A DNA stretch of 64,000 bases from NCBI GenBank assembly GCA_033721915.1, contig JAWWAC010000008.1, forward strand, positions 12,145 through 76,144, written 5' to 3'. Positions 50,559-59,679 of the stretch are shown piece by piece. Position numbers and translations under genes: made by a program. This stretch comes from REBR01 sp033721915 (GTDB lineage Bacteria; Pseudomonadota; Gammaproteobacteria; Pseudomonadales; Oleiphilaceae). Numbering within the stretch: the first letter of the stretch is position 1; each line of letters begins with the position of its first letter. The notes beneath the pieces are model-generated. The model was not told where the DNA came from. It was given only the letters and a program-made list of their open reading frames with translations, and searched no databases.

Positions 50559-52361
50559 CTAAAGGGAAGGCCACAGGGAATCAAAGTCTTCATCGTCACT
50601 GTTGCGGTCAGTGAGATTCTGATCGCCCAGCAGTCCGGTTTCAGACGGAGCGTATTTTAGTGCAAACTGGCTGATGCTGCCGGTGGCAATCAGGGTTTTG
50701 CTCAGCTGTGTCTGCTCCGACTGCTGGTTATGGAACAGCATGATGCGATGGCCCCTCTGAAAGGGCAGGCGGGGTGTGATCAGCGTATGGCCCTGGCCGC
50801 TTTCCATCACCGGAGGCAGCAGCAGGGCGCGCAGGTATTCGCTGTTCTGCCCGCTTTTCTGCACCAGACGGGCGCCACAGGGGCTGGCATTGGAGGCCAT
50901 CAGCTCCACGCCGATGTGGGTGCCCTGTTCCTTGAACTGCCGGATCCAGCGGATCACGGCAATGCTCCAGGGCTCCCCGGGGCCCTCCCGCAGGCCCATG
51001 ATTTCCCCGGCCTGCAGTGTCACAGGCACCTCGGCCGTCCACTTCAGGCAATAACCGCTGGGGCTCTTGTTCACCAGAGGGACGGTGTAGGAGGGGTAGG
51101 TCGTATCGGTTTTCTGGCTGCCATCCTGCACGCTGCCGCTGGCACCACGGAAGTTGATGGGGGCGTCGGGGGAACCCAGATGCCACGGGTTTTCCACATC
51201 AAAGGCACTGGCCCAGGGGTCATTGCGCTGGGCGTTGCTGAGGAAAAAATTCTGCTCGTTGGTCTCGCCGCTGTTGGCGAGAAAGGCATTGAAGTGGGTC
51301 TGGGCGGCGCAGTAATAATGCAAGGCGCTCATGCCCAGGGCCACCAGCAATTGGCCATGGCTGGCAATCCGGTCGCTGGTACGGGTGCTCTGTGAGCCCA
51401 GTGACTGGCTCAGGTGCATCAGAACCGACTCACTGACTCGGTAATTCAGCCCCAGAAACGGCTCCTGGGGCTTTTTGGCCGTCTGTGCGGCGTCCAGGTA
51501 ATTGCTCATGAGACGGGCCAGATCCCGGGTTTCAAAGCCCAGGTCAATGGCGGAGGTGCGGTCCTTGAGCTGGCTGCGGTAAATGGGCGGCAGATCGCGC
51601 ACTGTGTCCACCAGAAACAGGCTGTCACAGCCGTTGGCCGGCTCCAGTTTGGTGTAAGGGGCGCAATGGGCAAACAGGGTGTAGACCTGTTTCAGCTCCC
51701 GCTGGCGCAGCTGGTTGGGGCGGCAGCAGCCGAACAGCAACAGCTGCTTGTAGGCCTCCTCCACCGTGCTGTCGTGGCCCTCTCCCTGGAGTGTGTCCTG
51801 CACCTCGATCTGGTGGTATTGCCGTCCGAGCATGTAGCGGTAGATCTGGTGGGACTCGTGCCAGCAGCGCACCGGGGTGGCACTGTACAGCTGGGCGGAA
51901 CGGAGTATGGCGGCGCCCATATCGGTGATGGCACGGTGGGCGGCCAGTGCCAGCGATGAGCGCTGCTTGTCGGGCGCGCCCTTTTCCACCAGACCCATCA
52001 GAGCCTGCTTGTAGCCATGGGCCAGGTGCAGCTGCAGTGCCTGGCTGAGGTTGGCGATCTTGCGCTGTTTCTCCGGCAGGGTGATGGCGTACCCCAGGAA
52101 ATGCTGCTCCAGCTGCTCGCCGGTGTGGTGGATGCTGGGACGGATCAGCTCCAGAAGCTGCAGCTGTTGCGGGGGCGGCACATCCAGCTGGTTGAGCTCA
52201 ACGATGGCGTTATACAGCTGGCGCGATGATTCCCCGGTATTGGTCAGCGGCAGGCTGTCCACCCAGTGCCTGAAGGCCTTGGGGGAAGCGCTGGAGAACG
52301 ACAGATTCTGCAGTTTCTTCTCCGGCACCATCAGGTCCGGCTTGGGGGTCTTCCCTTGCAT
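50559..52361 (-). CDS. fimW: FimW-like PilZ-type c-di-GMP effector
   Basis: About 600 residues. The N-terminal two thirds is a conserved helical region (LQNLSFSSASPKAFRHWVDSL, GESSRQLYNAIVELNQL). The C-terminal about 170 residues look like a PilZ-type beta domain: SPSGYCLKW and GEIMGLREG, with IRWIRQFKEQGTHIGVELM. It occupies the position of P. aeruginosa PA4958 (FimW) next to fimX, a c-di-GMP effector that promotes type IV pili on surface contact. I chose the ATG at 52361 (GGTGAG about 8 bases upstream); an in-frame TTG at 52415 is possible. The assignment rests on synteny and memory; the arginine-rich PilZ N-motif is not obvious. Confidence 0.72.
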   Translation of the reverse strand: MQGKTPKPDLMVPEKKLQNLSFSSASPKAFRHWVDSLPLTNTGESSRQLYNAIVELNQLDVPPPQQLQLLELIRPSIHHTGEQLEQHFLGYAITLPEKQRKIANLSQALQLHLAHGYKQALMGLVEKGAPDKQRSSLALAAHRAITDMGAAILRSAQLYSATPVRCWHESHQIYRYMLGRQYHQIEVQDTLQGEGHDSTVEEAYKQLLLFGCCRPNQLRQRELKQVYTLFAHCAPYTKLEPANGCDSLFLVDTVRDLPPIYRSQLKDRTSAIDLGFETRDLARLMSNYLDAAQTAKKPQEPFLGLNYRVSESVLMHLSQSLGSQSTRTSDRIASHGQLLVALGMSALHYYCAAQTHFNAFLANSGETNEQNFFLSNAQRNDPWASAFDVENPWHLGSPDAPINFRGASGSVQDGSQKTDTTYPSYTVPLVNKSPSGYCLKWTAEVPVTLQAGEIMGLREGPGEPWSIAVIRWIRQFKEQGTHIGVELMASNASPCGARLVQKSGQNSEYLRALLLPPVMESGQGHTLITPRLPFQRGHRIMLFHNQQSEQTQLSKTLIATGSISQFALKYAPSETGLLGDQNLTDRNSDDEDFDSLWPSL

Positions 52362-52580
52362 CAATGGCTCACCCGCAATGGCAGTCAGTAAAGGGTCGGT
52401 TACGGCTATCGGCAACGGCCGGCAAGCACGGCGCCCGCTCTATATAGAAGTCCAGACTTGCTGAAATAGCAAGGTAACGCAAACCGTAGGGGCGCCTGTT
52501 GAGCCCTGTCAGCGGGCCTGACTGGCAGAAGCGCATTTTTTTTACGGTATATCACAGAGCGGGCCGGGAAAAACCGTCTG

Positions 52581-53627
52581 TCATGGCATCAGCCCCAGAT
52601 CCAGAGGCCATTTACTGTCCTCTCCGGGGACCTCCCGTACCAGCTTGGGGACCAGAAAACCGGGCAAACGGTTTAGTAGGATACGCATCAATTCCCGGCC
52701 CCGATCATCGCCGGCATCGAAATGGCCCGCATCGGCCACCGGGTCGAATCCGTGCAGGTAATAGGGCAGTATGCCGGCGCTGAACAGCGCCTCGCTCAAT
52801 GCCTCCAGGGTATCGGCATCGTCATTGACGCCACGCAGCAGCACCGATTGATTCAGCAGTGTCACACCGGCCCCGCGCAGCCGCCTCATGGCCTCCCGTA
52901 CCGCCTGGTCAATCTCCCGGGGGTGATTGATGTGCAGCACCATCACCATGGGCACGGACAGGGCCGAGAGCCACTCCAGAAGGGCCTGGTCCACCCGCTG
53001 TGGGATCACCACCGGCAGCCGGGTATGGATGCGCAGTCGGCGGATCTGGGGCATGGCGGCCAGTTCACGGGCCAGGGGCCCCAGCTGGCGGTCGTTCATG
53101 GTCAGTGGGTCGCCGCCGCTGAGGATGACTTCGTTGATGTCACTGTCCTCACGGATACGCTCCAGTGCCTGCCGCTGCCGTGAGGGCACCAGCTGCTGCT
53201 CCGCATAGGGGTAGTGGCGGCGGAAACAATAGCGGCAGTTGATGGCGCAGGCCCCTGAGACAATCAGCAGGGCCCTGGAGCGGTATTTGCGGATCAGCCC
53301 CGGGCTCAGTGCCGCCCCGGAGTCCTGCTCGGCCAGTGGGTCGGCGAGCAGGTCGCTGTGGTTGCGGGTCTCCGCCATCAGCGGCAGCACCTGACGCAAC
53401 AGCGGGTCATGGGGATCGCCCGGACGTATGCGGCCCAGATAGGGCGCCGGCACCCGCACCGGGAAGCGCCCGTGGCCGGCTTCCATCCCCGCCAGAAGGC
53501 TCTCCGGAAGGGCCAGTGCCTGCAGCAGCTGACGGGGATCCCGGATGGCCCCGGCCAGGGTTTTTTGCCAGGTATCGGCGCCGGTGAGGTTGCGGGCTTC
53601 AATAAGCGCCGGGGTTCGCTGTATCAT
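52581..53627 (-). CDS. epmB: EF-P beta-lysylation protein EpmB (radical SAM lysine 2,3-aminomutase-like)
   Basis: 348 residues. Radical SAM cluster motif CAINCRYC with Cys127, Cys131 and Cys134, then SGGDPLTM, RLRIHTRLPVVIP and NQSVLLRGVNDD. Converts (S)-alpha-lysine to (R)-beta-lysine for transfer to elongation factor P by EpmA. Length fits EpmB (about 340), lacking the extra C-terminal domain of clostridial aminomutases. Divergent from efp with 43 bases between the starts. Confidence 0.94.
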   Translation of the reverse strand: MIQRTPALIEARNLTGADTWQKTLAGAIRDPRQLLQALALPESLLAGMEAGHGRFPVRVPAPYLGRIRPGDPHDPLLRQVLPLMAETRNHSDLLADPLAEQDSGAALSPGLIRKYRSRALLIVSGACAINCRYCFRRHYPYAEQQLVPSRQRQALERIREDSDINEVILSGGDPLTMNDRQLGPLARELAAMPQIRRLRIHTRLPVVIPQRVDQALLEWLSALSVPMVMVLHINHPREIDQAVREAMRRLRGAGVTLLNQSVLLRGVNDDADTLEALSEALFSAGILPYYLHGFDPVADAGHFDAGDDRGRELMRILLNRLPGFLVPKLVREVPGEDSKWPLDLGLMP

Positions 53628-53670
53628 GGGCGACCTTAACTATCTTCAGGCAAATGTGAGTACAACTTAG

Positions 53671-54243
53671 ATGGCTTCTTATTCTACCAATGAATTCCGC
53701 TCTGGGTTGAAAGTCATGCTCGACGGTGACCCCTGCACCATCCTCGAAAACGAGCTGGTCAAGCCCGGCAAGGGGCAGGCCTTCAACCGGGTCAAGCTGC
53801 GTAACCTGGCCACCAAGAAGGTGTGGGACCGCACGTTCAAATCCGGTGAGTCTCTCGAGGCGGCGGACGTGATTGACCTGGAGATGGAATACGTCTATAG
53901 CGATGGCGAGTTCTGGCACTTCATGCTCACAGACGGCTCCTTCGAGCAGTACCCGGCGGATGAAAACGCCGTCGGGGACTGTGTGAAGTGGCTCAAGGAG
54001 CAGGAAGTCTACACTGTGACACTCTACAACGGCTCTCCGCTGAACGTCTCTCCCCCCAACTTTGTGGACCTGGAAGTGGTGGACACGGACCCGGGCATGA
54101 AGGGGGATACCGCACAGGGTGGCTCCAAGCCCGCCACACTCTCCACCGGCGCCGTGGTCAACGTGCCGCTGTTTATCAATATCGGTGAAGTGCTGCGTGT
54201 GGATACCCGCAGCGGCGAATACGTCAGCCGGGTAAAGACCTGA
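53671..54243 (+). CDS. efp: Elongation factor P
   Basis: 190 residues with the three-domain EF-P layout. The modification loop ELVKPGKGQAF carries Lys34, the residue beta-lysylated by EpmA, so this is the lysine-type EF-P rather than the rhamnosylated arginine-type of Pseudomonas. Conserved FVDLEVVDTDPGMKGDTAQG and GEYVSRV at the end. It relieves ribosome stalling at polyproline. epmA follows after 3 bases and epmB is divergent, giving a complete modification set. Confidence 0.97.
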   Translation: MASYSTNEFRSGLKVMLDGDPCTILENELVKPGKGQAFNRVKLRNLATKKVWDRTFKSGESLEAADVIDLEMEYVYSDGEFWHFMLTDGSFEQYPADENAVGDCVKWLKEQEVYTVTLYNGSPLNVSPPNFVDLEVVDTDPGMKGDTAQGGSKPATLSTGAVVNVPLFINIGEVLRVDTRSGEYVSRVKT

Positions 54244-54246
54244 TCC

Positions 54247-55215
54247 GTGGTGTCTCAGCGGCCTGACTGGCGCCCTGCGGCCGAGCTGTCACTGGCCCGG
54301 GCCAGGGCGGCGCTGCTGGGGCAGGTGCGGGCCTTTTTCGCCCAGCGGGAGGTGCTGGAGGTGGAAACACCCCAGCTGGCGCAGCATTGCGCCATGGACC
54401 CCTACATTGACAGTTTCTGCGCCCGCTCCCCGGGCGCCTCACCCATGTCCGGCTACCTGCAGAGCTCCCCTGAATACCATATGAAACGCCTTCTCGCGGC
54501 CGGCTACGGGCCCATTTATCAGGTGTTCCGGGCTTTCCGGGGCGGTGAGGCAGGGCGACGCCACAACCCGGAGTTTACCCTGCTGGAATGGTACCGCCCG
54601 GATTACGGTCTGGAGGCGTTGATGCAGGAGGTGTCGGACCTGGTGGTGACGGTGCTCGGCTGCGAGCCCCCCGAGAGCTGCCGTTACCGGGACCTGGTTT
54701 ATGCCCGCACCGGGCTGGACCCCATGCGCGTCCCCACCAGCGATCTGCAGAAGGCGGCCGCCGACTGCAGTGGTCTGGACCCCGGCAGCCTGAGACGGGA
54801 TGAGGCGCTGGATGTGATCATGAGCCATCGGGTGGAGCCGGGACTGGCCGACCAGGGGGCCCTGTTTGTGGTGGATTACCCTCCCGGCCAGGCGGCCCTG
54901 TCTCGGATACAGCTGAGGGACGGCGTTGAAGTGGCGCGGCGCTTTGAGCTGTATTACAACGGTCTTGAACTGGCCAACGGTTACCTGGAGCTGCGCGACG
55001 CGGACGAACAGTCCGGGCGTTTTGCCGCTGACAATCAGCTGCGCCAGTCACTGGGACGTGAACGGCTGACACCGGACTCCTGGCTGCTGGATGCCATGGA
55101 CCACGGACTGCCGGAGTGTACCGGTGTGGCGCTGGGCCTGGACCGTCTGCTGATGTGCCAGCAGGGCGTGGAGGACATCCGCCAGGTGCTGAGCTTCCCC
55201 TGGGGGCGTGCCTGA
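54247..55215 (+). CDS. epmA: EF-P--(R)-beta-lysine ligase EpmA
   Basis: 322 residues, class II lysyl-tRNA synthetase catalytic core without the anticodon domain: RVEV-like start LEVETPQLAQH, YLQSSPEYHMKRLL, FRAFRGGEAGRRHNPEFTLLEWYRP and C-terminal GVALGLDRLLMC (motif 3). Attaches beta-lysine to Lys34 of EF-P. The start is one of two consecutive GTG codons at 54247/54250 just after the efp stop. Confidence 0.94.
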   Translation: MVSQRPDWRPAAELSLARARAALLGQVRAFFAQREVLEVETPQLAQHCAMDPYIDSFCARSPGASPMSGYLQSSPEYHMKRLLAAGYGPIYQVFRAFRGGEAGRRHNPEFTLLEWYRPDYGLEALMQEVSDLVVTVLGCEPPESCRYRDLVYARTGLDPMRVPTSDLQKAAADCSGLDPGSLRRDEALDVIMSHRVEPGLADQGALFVVDYPPGQAALSRIQLRDGVEVARRFELYYNGLELANGYLELRDADEQSGRFAADNQLRQSLGRERLTPDSWLLDAMDHGLPECTGVALGLDRLLMCQQGVEDIRQVLSFPWGRA

Positions 55216-55282
55216 GCCGGCACCGGGCTGATAGACTGGATTTATCAAAACAGTACTTAACAGGCAAAACGGGAACAGGGTC

Positions 55283-55831
55283 ATGTCGTCACTACAGGAT
55301 CAGCTGCTCAAATCCGGTCTGGCGGATGAGAACAAGGCCAAGGCGGCCAGAAAGGCCAGGCGGGACCAGCAGAAACAGCTCAAGCAAAAGCCCAAGGGCG
55401 AGCGCCAGGACAATACCAGCCGGGAACAGGCACGCCAGGCCCGTGAAGAAAAAGCGGCCCGCGACCGGGCACTGAACCAGGAGCGGGAAGCGGCGGCACA
55501 GCGCAAGGCCATTGCCGCACAGATCCGTCAGCTGGTGCAGAGCAACCGGCTGGATCTGCGCCGTGGCGATACCGGTTACCAGTTTACCCACGGCAGCCGC
55601 ATCAAGAAGATCCCTGTGCCCGCTGACATGGTGGATCCGCTCTCAAGGGGGCGCCTGGCGGTGGTCTGCCTGGGGGAGGAGAAGTACGAGGTGGTGCCCG
55701 AGGCGGTGGCCCGCAAGATCCAGCAGAGGGATCCCGAGGCGGTGGTGGTGCTTCACGACCGGCAGAAGGACGACCTGCCGGAGGACGACCCCTACGCCGG
55801 CTTCGAGATTCCGGACGATCTGATGTGGTGA
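55283..55831 (+). CDS. DUF2058 (YaiL-family) protein
   Basis: 182 residues. The first 90 are highly charged and helical (KARRDQQKQLKQKPKGERQD and similar), probably a coiled coil or nucleic-acid-binding arm. The second half has YQFTHGSRIKKIPVPADM and EVVPEAVARKIQQRDPEAV, the DUF2058 signature. Members are nucleoprotein-associated proteins of unknown function. It starts 67 bases after epmA and is probably in the same transcript. Confidence 0.85.
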   Translation: MSSLQDQLLKSGLADENKAKAARKARRDQQKQLKQKPKGERQDNTSREQARQAREEKAARDRALNQEREAAAQRKAIAAQIRQLVQSNRLDLRRGDTGYQFTHGSRIKKIPVPADMVDPLSRGRLAVVCLGEEKYEVVPEAVARKIQQRDPEAVVVLHDRQKDDLPEDDPYAGFEIPDDLMW

Positions 55832-55880
55832 CAGTCCCGGCGCTGTTGACCCTGAACCCCCCCGCCACCGGAACGGCTGT

Positions 55881-56423
55881 TTATTCCCGGAAAAAATGCT
55901 GGCGGTAATGGCGCAGCTCGGCAATGGAGTCCCGGATATCGTCCAGTGCCAGATGGGTGCCCTTTTTCTGCACCCCTTCCAGCACCGCCGGGTTCCAGCG
56001 CCTGGCCAGCTCCTTGACGGTGCTCACATCCAGATTGCGGTAATGGAAAAAGGCCTCCAGCTCGGGCATGTAGCGCACCAGAAAGCGCCGGTCCTGGCCG
56101 ATGCTGTTGCCGCAGATGGGGGATTGCCCCGGCGACAGGTAGTGGCCGAGAAAGGCCAGGGTCTGTTTTTCCGCCTCCCGCTCCGTGAGGGTGCTTTCAC
56201 GCACCCGCCGGGTCAGGCCGGATTCCCCGTGGGTCCGGGTACACCACTGGTCCATGCTGTCCAGCAGCGCGTCGGACTGGTGGATGGCCAGCACAGGGCC
56301 TTCTGCCAGGGTGTTGAGATCGTTGTCCGTGACAATGGTGGCAATCTCGATAATGCGGTCCTTTTCCGGATCCAGACCGGTCATTTCCAGGTCAATCCAG
56401 ATCAGTCGGTTGCTGTCGGCCAT
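55881..56423 (-). CDS. orn: Oligoribonuclease
   Basis: 180 residues, DEDD exonuclease: WIDLEMTGLDPEKDRIIEIA (Asp, Glu), GNSIGQDRRFL, DVSTVKELARRW and HLALDDIRDSIAELRHYR (His, Asp). Degrades 2-5 nt RNAs, including pGpG from c-di-GMP breakdown, which links it to the EAL and FimX genes of the window. Full length. Divergent from rsgA, as in Pseudomonas. Confidence 0.95.
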   Translation of the reverse strand: MADSNRLIWIDLEMTGLDPEKDRIIEIATIVTDNDLNTLAEGPVLAIHQSDALLDSMDQWCTRTHGESGLTRRVRESTLTEREAEKQTLAFLGHYLSPGQSPICGNSIGQDRRFLVRYMPELEAFFHYRNLDVSTVKELARRWNPAVLEGVQKKGTHLALDDIRDSIAELRHYRQHFFRE

Positions 56424-56548
56424 AAAAAGTCTCCAGGCAGTTCGGCGCAGGCCTGAACGGATCGGTTACACTGTCACCGTTACAGGGCCCGCCGCGTTTG
56501 GGCGTAACGCCCTATCTTCTCACAGGCACCGCAACAGGCACAGTGGCG

Positions 56549-57616
56549 ATGGCAAAACGACACCTCAGTCAGCAGCAGCGGCGACGCATCGCGGCCATGC
56601 ACCAGGAGCGGCGCCAGAAGGCGGCCCGCCAGAGCGAACAGGCCGCCAGTGAGGGCCTGGCGGAGGACGGTGATGGCGTGGATGAGCCCGGTCTGGTGAT
56701 GGCCCATTACGGCCAGCAACTGGCCATCAAACCCCTCGGCCCCGGGGCCGGTGAGGAAGAGATCCGCTGCCATGCCAGGGCCAATATCGACCCGCTGGTT
56801 ACCGGCGATGAGGTGGTCTGGCGTCGTGGTGATGACAGCCAGGGCGTGGTACTGGCCCGCGAGCCCCGCAGGAGCGTGCTCAAGCGCCCGGACAACTTCG
56901 GCAACCTCAAGCCCGTGGCGGCCAATATCGACCGCATGCTGGTGGTGATCGCCCCTCTGCCGGAACCCCATGACAACCTGATCGACCGCTACCTGGCGGC
57001 GGCGGAGATCAGTGACATCACGCCTTTGCTGGTGCTGAACAAAGAGGACCTGATGGATCCGGACCGTCAGCGCCAGCTGGCGCCCATGCTGGACCGTTAT
57101 CGGCAGCTGGGCTACCAGGTGCTGGCGGTGAGCGCGGACGGCGCGCCAGAGCACGAGGCGGGCATGAGTGCCCTTCGGGAAGTGCTGCAGGGGCACACCA
57201 GTGTACTGGCGGGTCAGTCCGGTGTGGGCAAGTCCAGCCTGGTGCAGCAGCTGCTGCCGGAGGAGTCACTGCGTATCGGTGATCTGTCCGAGGCGGGCAA
57301 GGGCACCCATACCACCACCACGGCACGACTGTACCCGCTGCCCAGTGGTGGCAGCCTGATCGATTCGCCGGGGATCCGTGAATTCGGGCTCTGGCATATC
57401 ACTCCCCAGGAGCTGGCCTGGGGCTTTGTGGATATCCGGCCATTGGCGGGGCGCTGCCGGTTCCGTAACTGCAGCCACCTCAATGAGCCCGGCTGTGCCC
57501 TGGACGCGGCCCTGGATTCCGGGCAGCTCAGTGTCGAGCGACTGGACAGCTTCCGGCGCATACTGCGGGATATGGCCAGTCAACAGGCCAGGGGGCTGAC
57601 ACCGCCTACCAGTTGA
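56549..57616 (+). CDS. rsgA: Ribosome small-subunit GTPase RsgA
   Basis: About 355 residues. Circularly permuted GTPase: NKEDLM (G4) precedes GQSGVGKSSL (G1) and DSPGIREFGLW (G3). N-terminal OB-fold and C-terminal zinc motif CRFRNCSHLNEPGC. Matures the 30S subunit. I chose the ATG at 56549 (MAKRHLSQQQRRRI, the usual family start); an in-frame GTG at 56498 adds an unconserved leader. Its last 11 bases overlap the convergent motB. Confidence 0.95.
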   Translation: MAKRHLSQQQRRRIAAMHQERRQKAARQSEQAASEGLAEDGDGVDEPGLVMAHYGQQLAIKPLGPGAGEEEIRCHARANIDPLVTGDEVVWRRGDDSQGVVLAREPRRSVLKRPDNFGNLKPVAANIDRMLVVIAPLPEPHDNLIDRYLAAAEISDITPLLVLNKEDLMDPDRQRQLAPMLDRYRQLGYQVLAVSADGAPEHEAGMSALREVLQGHTSVLAGQSGVGKSSLVQQLLPEESLRIGDLSEAGKGTHTTTTARLYPLPSGGSLIDSPGIREFGLWHITPQELAWGFVDIRPLAGRCRFRNCSHLNEPGCALDAALDSGQLSVERLDSFRRILRDMASQQARGLTPPTS

Positions 57617-58547
57617 CCTCGTCCTCATCCACCTGCCGCTCGATGCTGCGCTCGAACCAGTCTGCCCCTTCTTCGGGCAGATCCCCCGGGGTGCTCTGAT
57701 CCAGCTGTGAGCCGTTATCGGAAGAGGCGCTCTTGCGGATGGCGTCGTCGGTTTTCTTGTTCAGAACGATAATGGAAATGCGCCGGTTGACCGGGGCGTC
57801 CGGATTCTGCTTGTCAAACAGCACCGAGTCCCCCAGACCCACCACGCGGGCGATCTGTTCTTCGTCCACACCACCAGCCACGAGAGCCCGGCGGGCGGTG
57901 TTGGCACGGTCCGCCGACAGCTCCCAGTTGCTGTAGCCGTCACGCCCCTCAAAGGGAATGCCATCGGTATGGCCGGTGATGCTCAGCCGGCGGGAAACGC
58001 TGCTCAAGGGTTTGGCCAGTTCGAACAGGATATCCTCGGAATAGAACTTCAGCTCGGCACGGCCGCTGTCAAACATGGGTCGCTGGGAGCGGTCGACAAT
58101 CTGGATGCGAAGCCCCTCATCGGTGATGTCAATCAGCAGCTGGTCCCGGAATTCCCGCAGGATCTCGCTTTCCTCGATTTTTTTCTCCAGCTCCTGCAGC
58201 AGTTGCTGGGTTTCGCGTTTTTCCATGGAGTCGGCCAGCTCACGGATATCATCGTCGGCGATGCGCAGTTCCTCCGGCGCCGTGGTTGCCGGTCCCTGTG
58301 AGACCGCGGCGCGTCCGCCCAGATCCACCGGGTCCGGAAAACCGCCCTCCTCAAAGCCGATGGGGTCGCGGAAATAGGACTCGATGGCCTGTTTCTGCTC
58401 CGGTGTGGCCTGGTTGGTGGCCCAGAGCACCAGAAAGAAGGCCATCATGGCCATGGCGAAGTCCGCAAAAGCAATTTTCCAGGCGCCGCCGTGGTGGCCG
58501 CCACCGCCTTTCTTGATGCGTTTGACGATGATGGGGCGATCTTCCAC
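57606..58547 (-). CDS. motB: Flagellar motor stator protein MotB
   Basis: 313 residues. GTG start with GAGG upstream. Cytoplasmic basic tail, single membrane helix with the proton-binding Asp29 in KIAFADFAMAMMAFFLVLW, then an OmpA-like peptidoglycan-binding domain (ITGHTDGIPFEG, NWELSADRANTARR, NRRISIIVL). Works with MotA as the stator. Acidic C-terminal tail. Ends overlapping rsgA by 11 bases. Confidence 0.95.
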   Translation of the reverse strand: MEDRPIIVKRIKKGGGGHHGGAWKIAFADFAMAMMAFFLVLWATNQATPEQKQAIESYFRDPIGFEEGGFPDPVDLGGRAAVSQGPATTAPEELRIADDDIRELADSMEKRETQQLLQELEKKIEESEILREFRDQLLIDITDEGLRIQIVDRSQRPMFDSGRAELKFYSEDILFELAKPLSSVSRRLSITGHTDGIPFEGRDGYSNWELSADRANTARRALVAGGVDEEQIARVVGLGDSVLFDKQNPDAPVNRRISIIVLNKKTDDAIRKSASSDNGSQLDQSTPGDLPEEGADWFERSIERQVDEDEVNW

Positions 58548-58593
58548 GGACTACCTCGGTTGACGGTGAAGTACCCGGCGCTGTGGCCGGACA

Positions 58594-59445
58594 TTATTTG
58601 GAGCGGACGTGGTCATCCAGTTCCTGGAAATTGGGACGGGTGTCGGTGTTGAGCACCTTGCGGCCGAACTCAATGGCCATCTGTGGCGCCTGGCCGCTGA
58701 CCGTGGCCAGTATGGCGTTCTTGGCGCACTCGTAGGCCTTGATTTCCTCCTGGGCCTGGCGGGACATGCTGGAGCTGATGGGGCCGATGTAGCCATAGGC
58801 TGCCCAGATGCCCATCAGTGTCCCGGCCAGTGCCGCGGCGATCAGCGCACCCACGGTTTCCGTGGAGCCACCCAGCTGCCCCATGGTGATGATAATGCCC
58901 AGTATGGCAGCCACAATGCCCAGTGCGGGCAGGCCGTCCGCCACCTGGATCACTGCGTGGGAAGGCTCTTCCAGCTCGTGCATGCGCATCTCGATTTCCT
59001 GGTCCATCAGCCCTTCCAGCTCATGGGCCGCCATGTTGCCGGAGCTGATGATGCGCAGGTAGTCGGTGATAAAGGCCAGCAGCGGCCCGTTTTTCATGAT
59101 GGCCGGGTAGCGGGTAAAGATCTGGCTTTCCTGAGGGTCGTCCACATCCGCCTCTATGGCCATCACACCCTGCTTGCGGGATTTGTCGAACAGGTCGTAC
59201 AGCAGGCTGAGCAGGTCCAGGTAGAAGGCCCTGTTAAAGGGCGTGCCGCTGAGCAGCCTGGGCCAGGCACCCAGCACCGCCTTGATGGTGTGCATGTTGT
59301 TGGCCTGGACAAAGGCCCCGCCGGCGGCGCCGAAGATGATCAGTATCTCCGTTGGCTGCCACAGAACCGCCAGGGTGCCGCCGTGGAGCACGTAACCGGA
59401 GAGCACGCAGATCGTGACAATAATGGCGCCCAGAATGATGAGCAT
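58594..59445 (-). CDS. motA: Flagellar motor stator protein MotA
   Basis: 283 residues with four membrane segments: N-terminal LIILGAIIVTICVLSGYVLHGG, and the conserved PALGIVAAILGIIITMGQLGG with proline residues near the channel, then AALAGTLMGIWAAYGYIGPI. Cytoplasmic loop between segments 2 and 3 carries charged torque residues. Proton-driven type, paired with motB 46 bases downstream. Confidence 0.95.
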   Translation of the reverse strand: MLIILGAIIVTICVLSGYVLHGGTLAVLWQPTEILIIFGAAGGAFVQANNMHTIKAVLGAWPRLLSGTPFNRAFYLDLLSLLYDLFDKSRKQGVMAIEADVDDPQESQIFTRYPAIMKNGPLLAFITDYLRIISSGNMAAHELEGLMDQEIEMRMHELEEPSHAVIQVADGLPALGIVAAILGIIITMGQLGGSTETVGALIAAALAGTLMGIWAAYGYIGPISSSMSRQAQEEIKAYECAKNAILATVSGQAPQMAIEFGRKVLNTDTRPNFQELDDHVRSK

Positions 59446-59679
59446 GGTTCTGGCTTACTCCTGTGCAATGAGCCGTGGGGATAAAACAGGCCAGGGGCGG
59501 TGCCGGGGCGGCCGGGTACGGGGTTGTTCAACCACCCAGTTAAGACCAGATCCGGGTGGCTCGCAAATCCGGATGACAACCATATCCCGACGAGTCCTTG
59601 GAGATAATGGTAACTATTTTGCTAAGATTCAACGTTATTTGGTTACCGGCTCCGGTCGGGCAAGGAGAAAATCGTCCCC

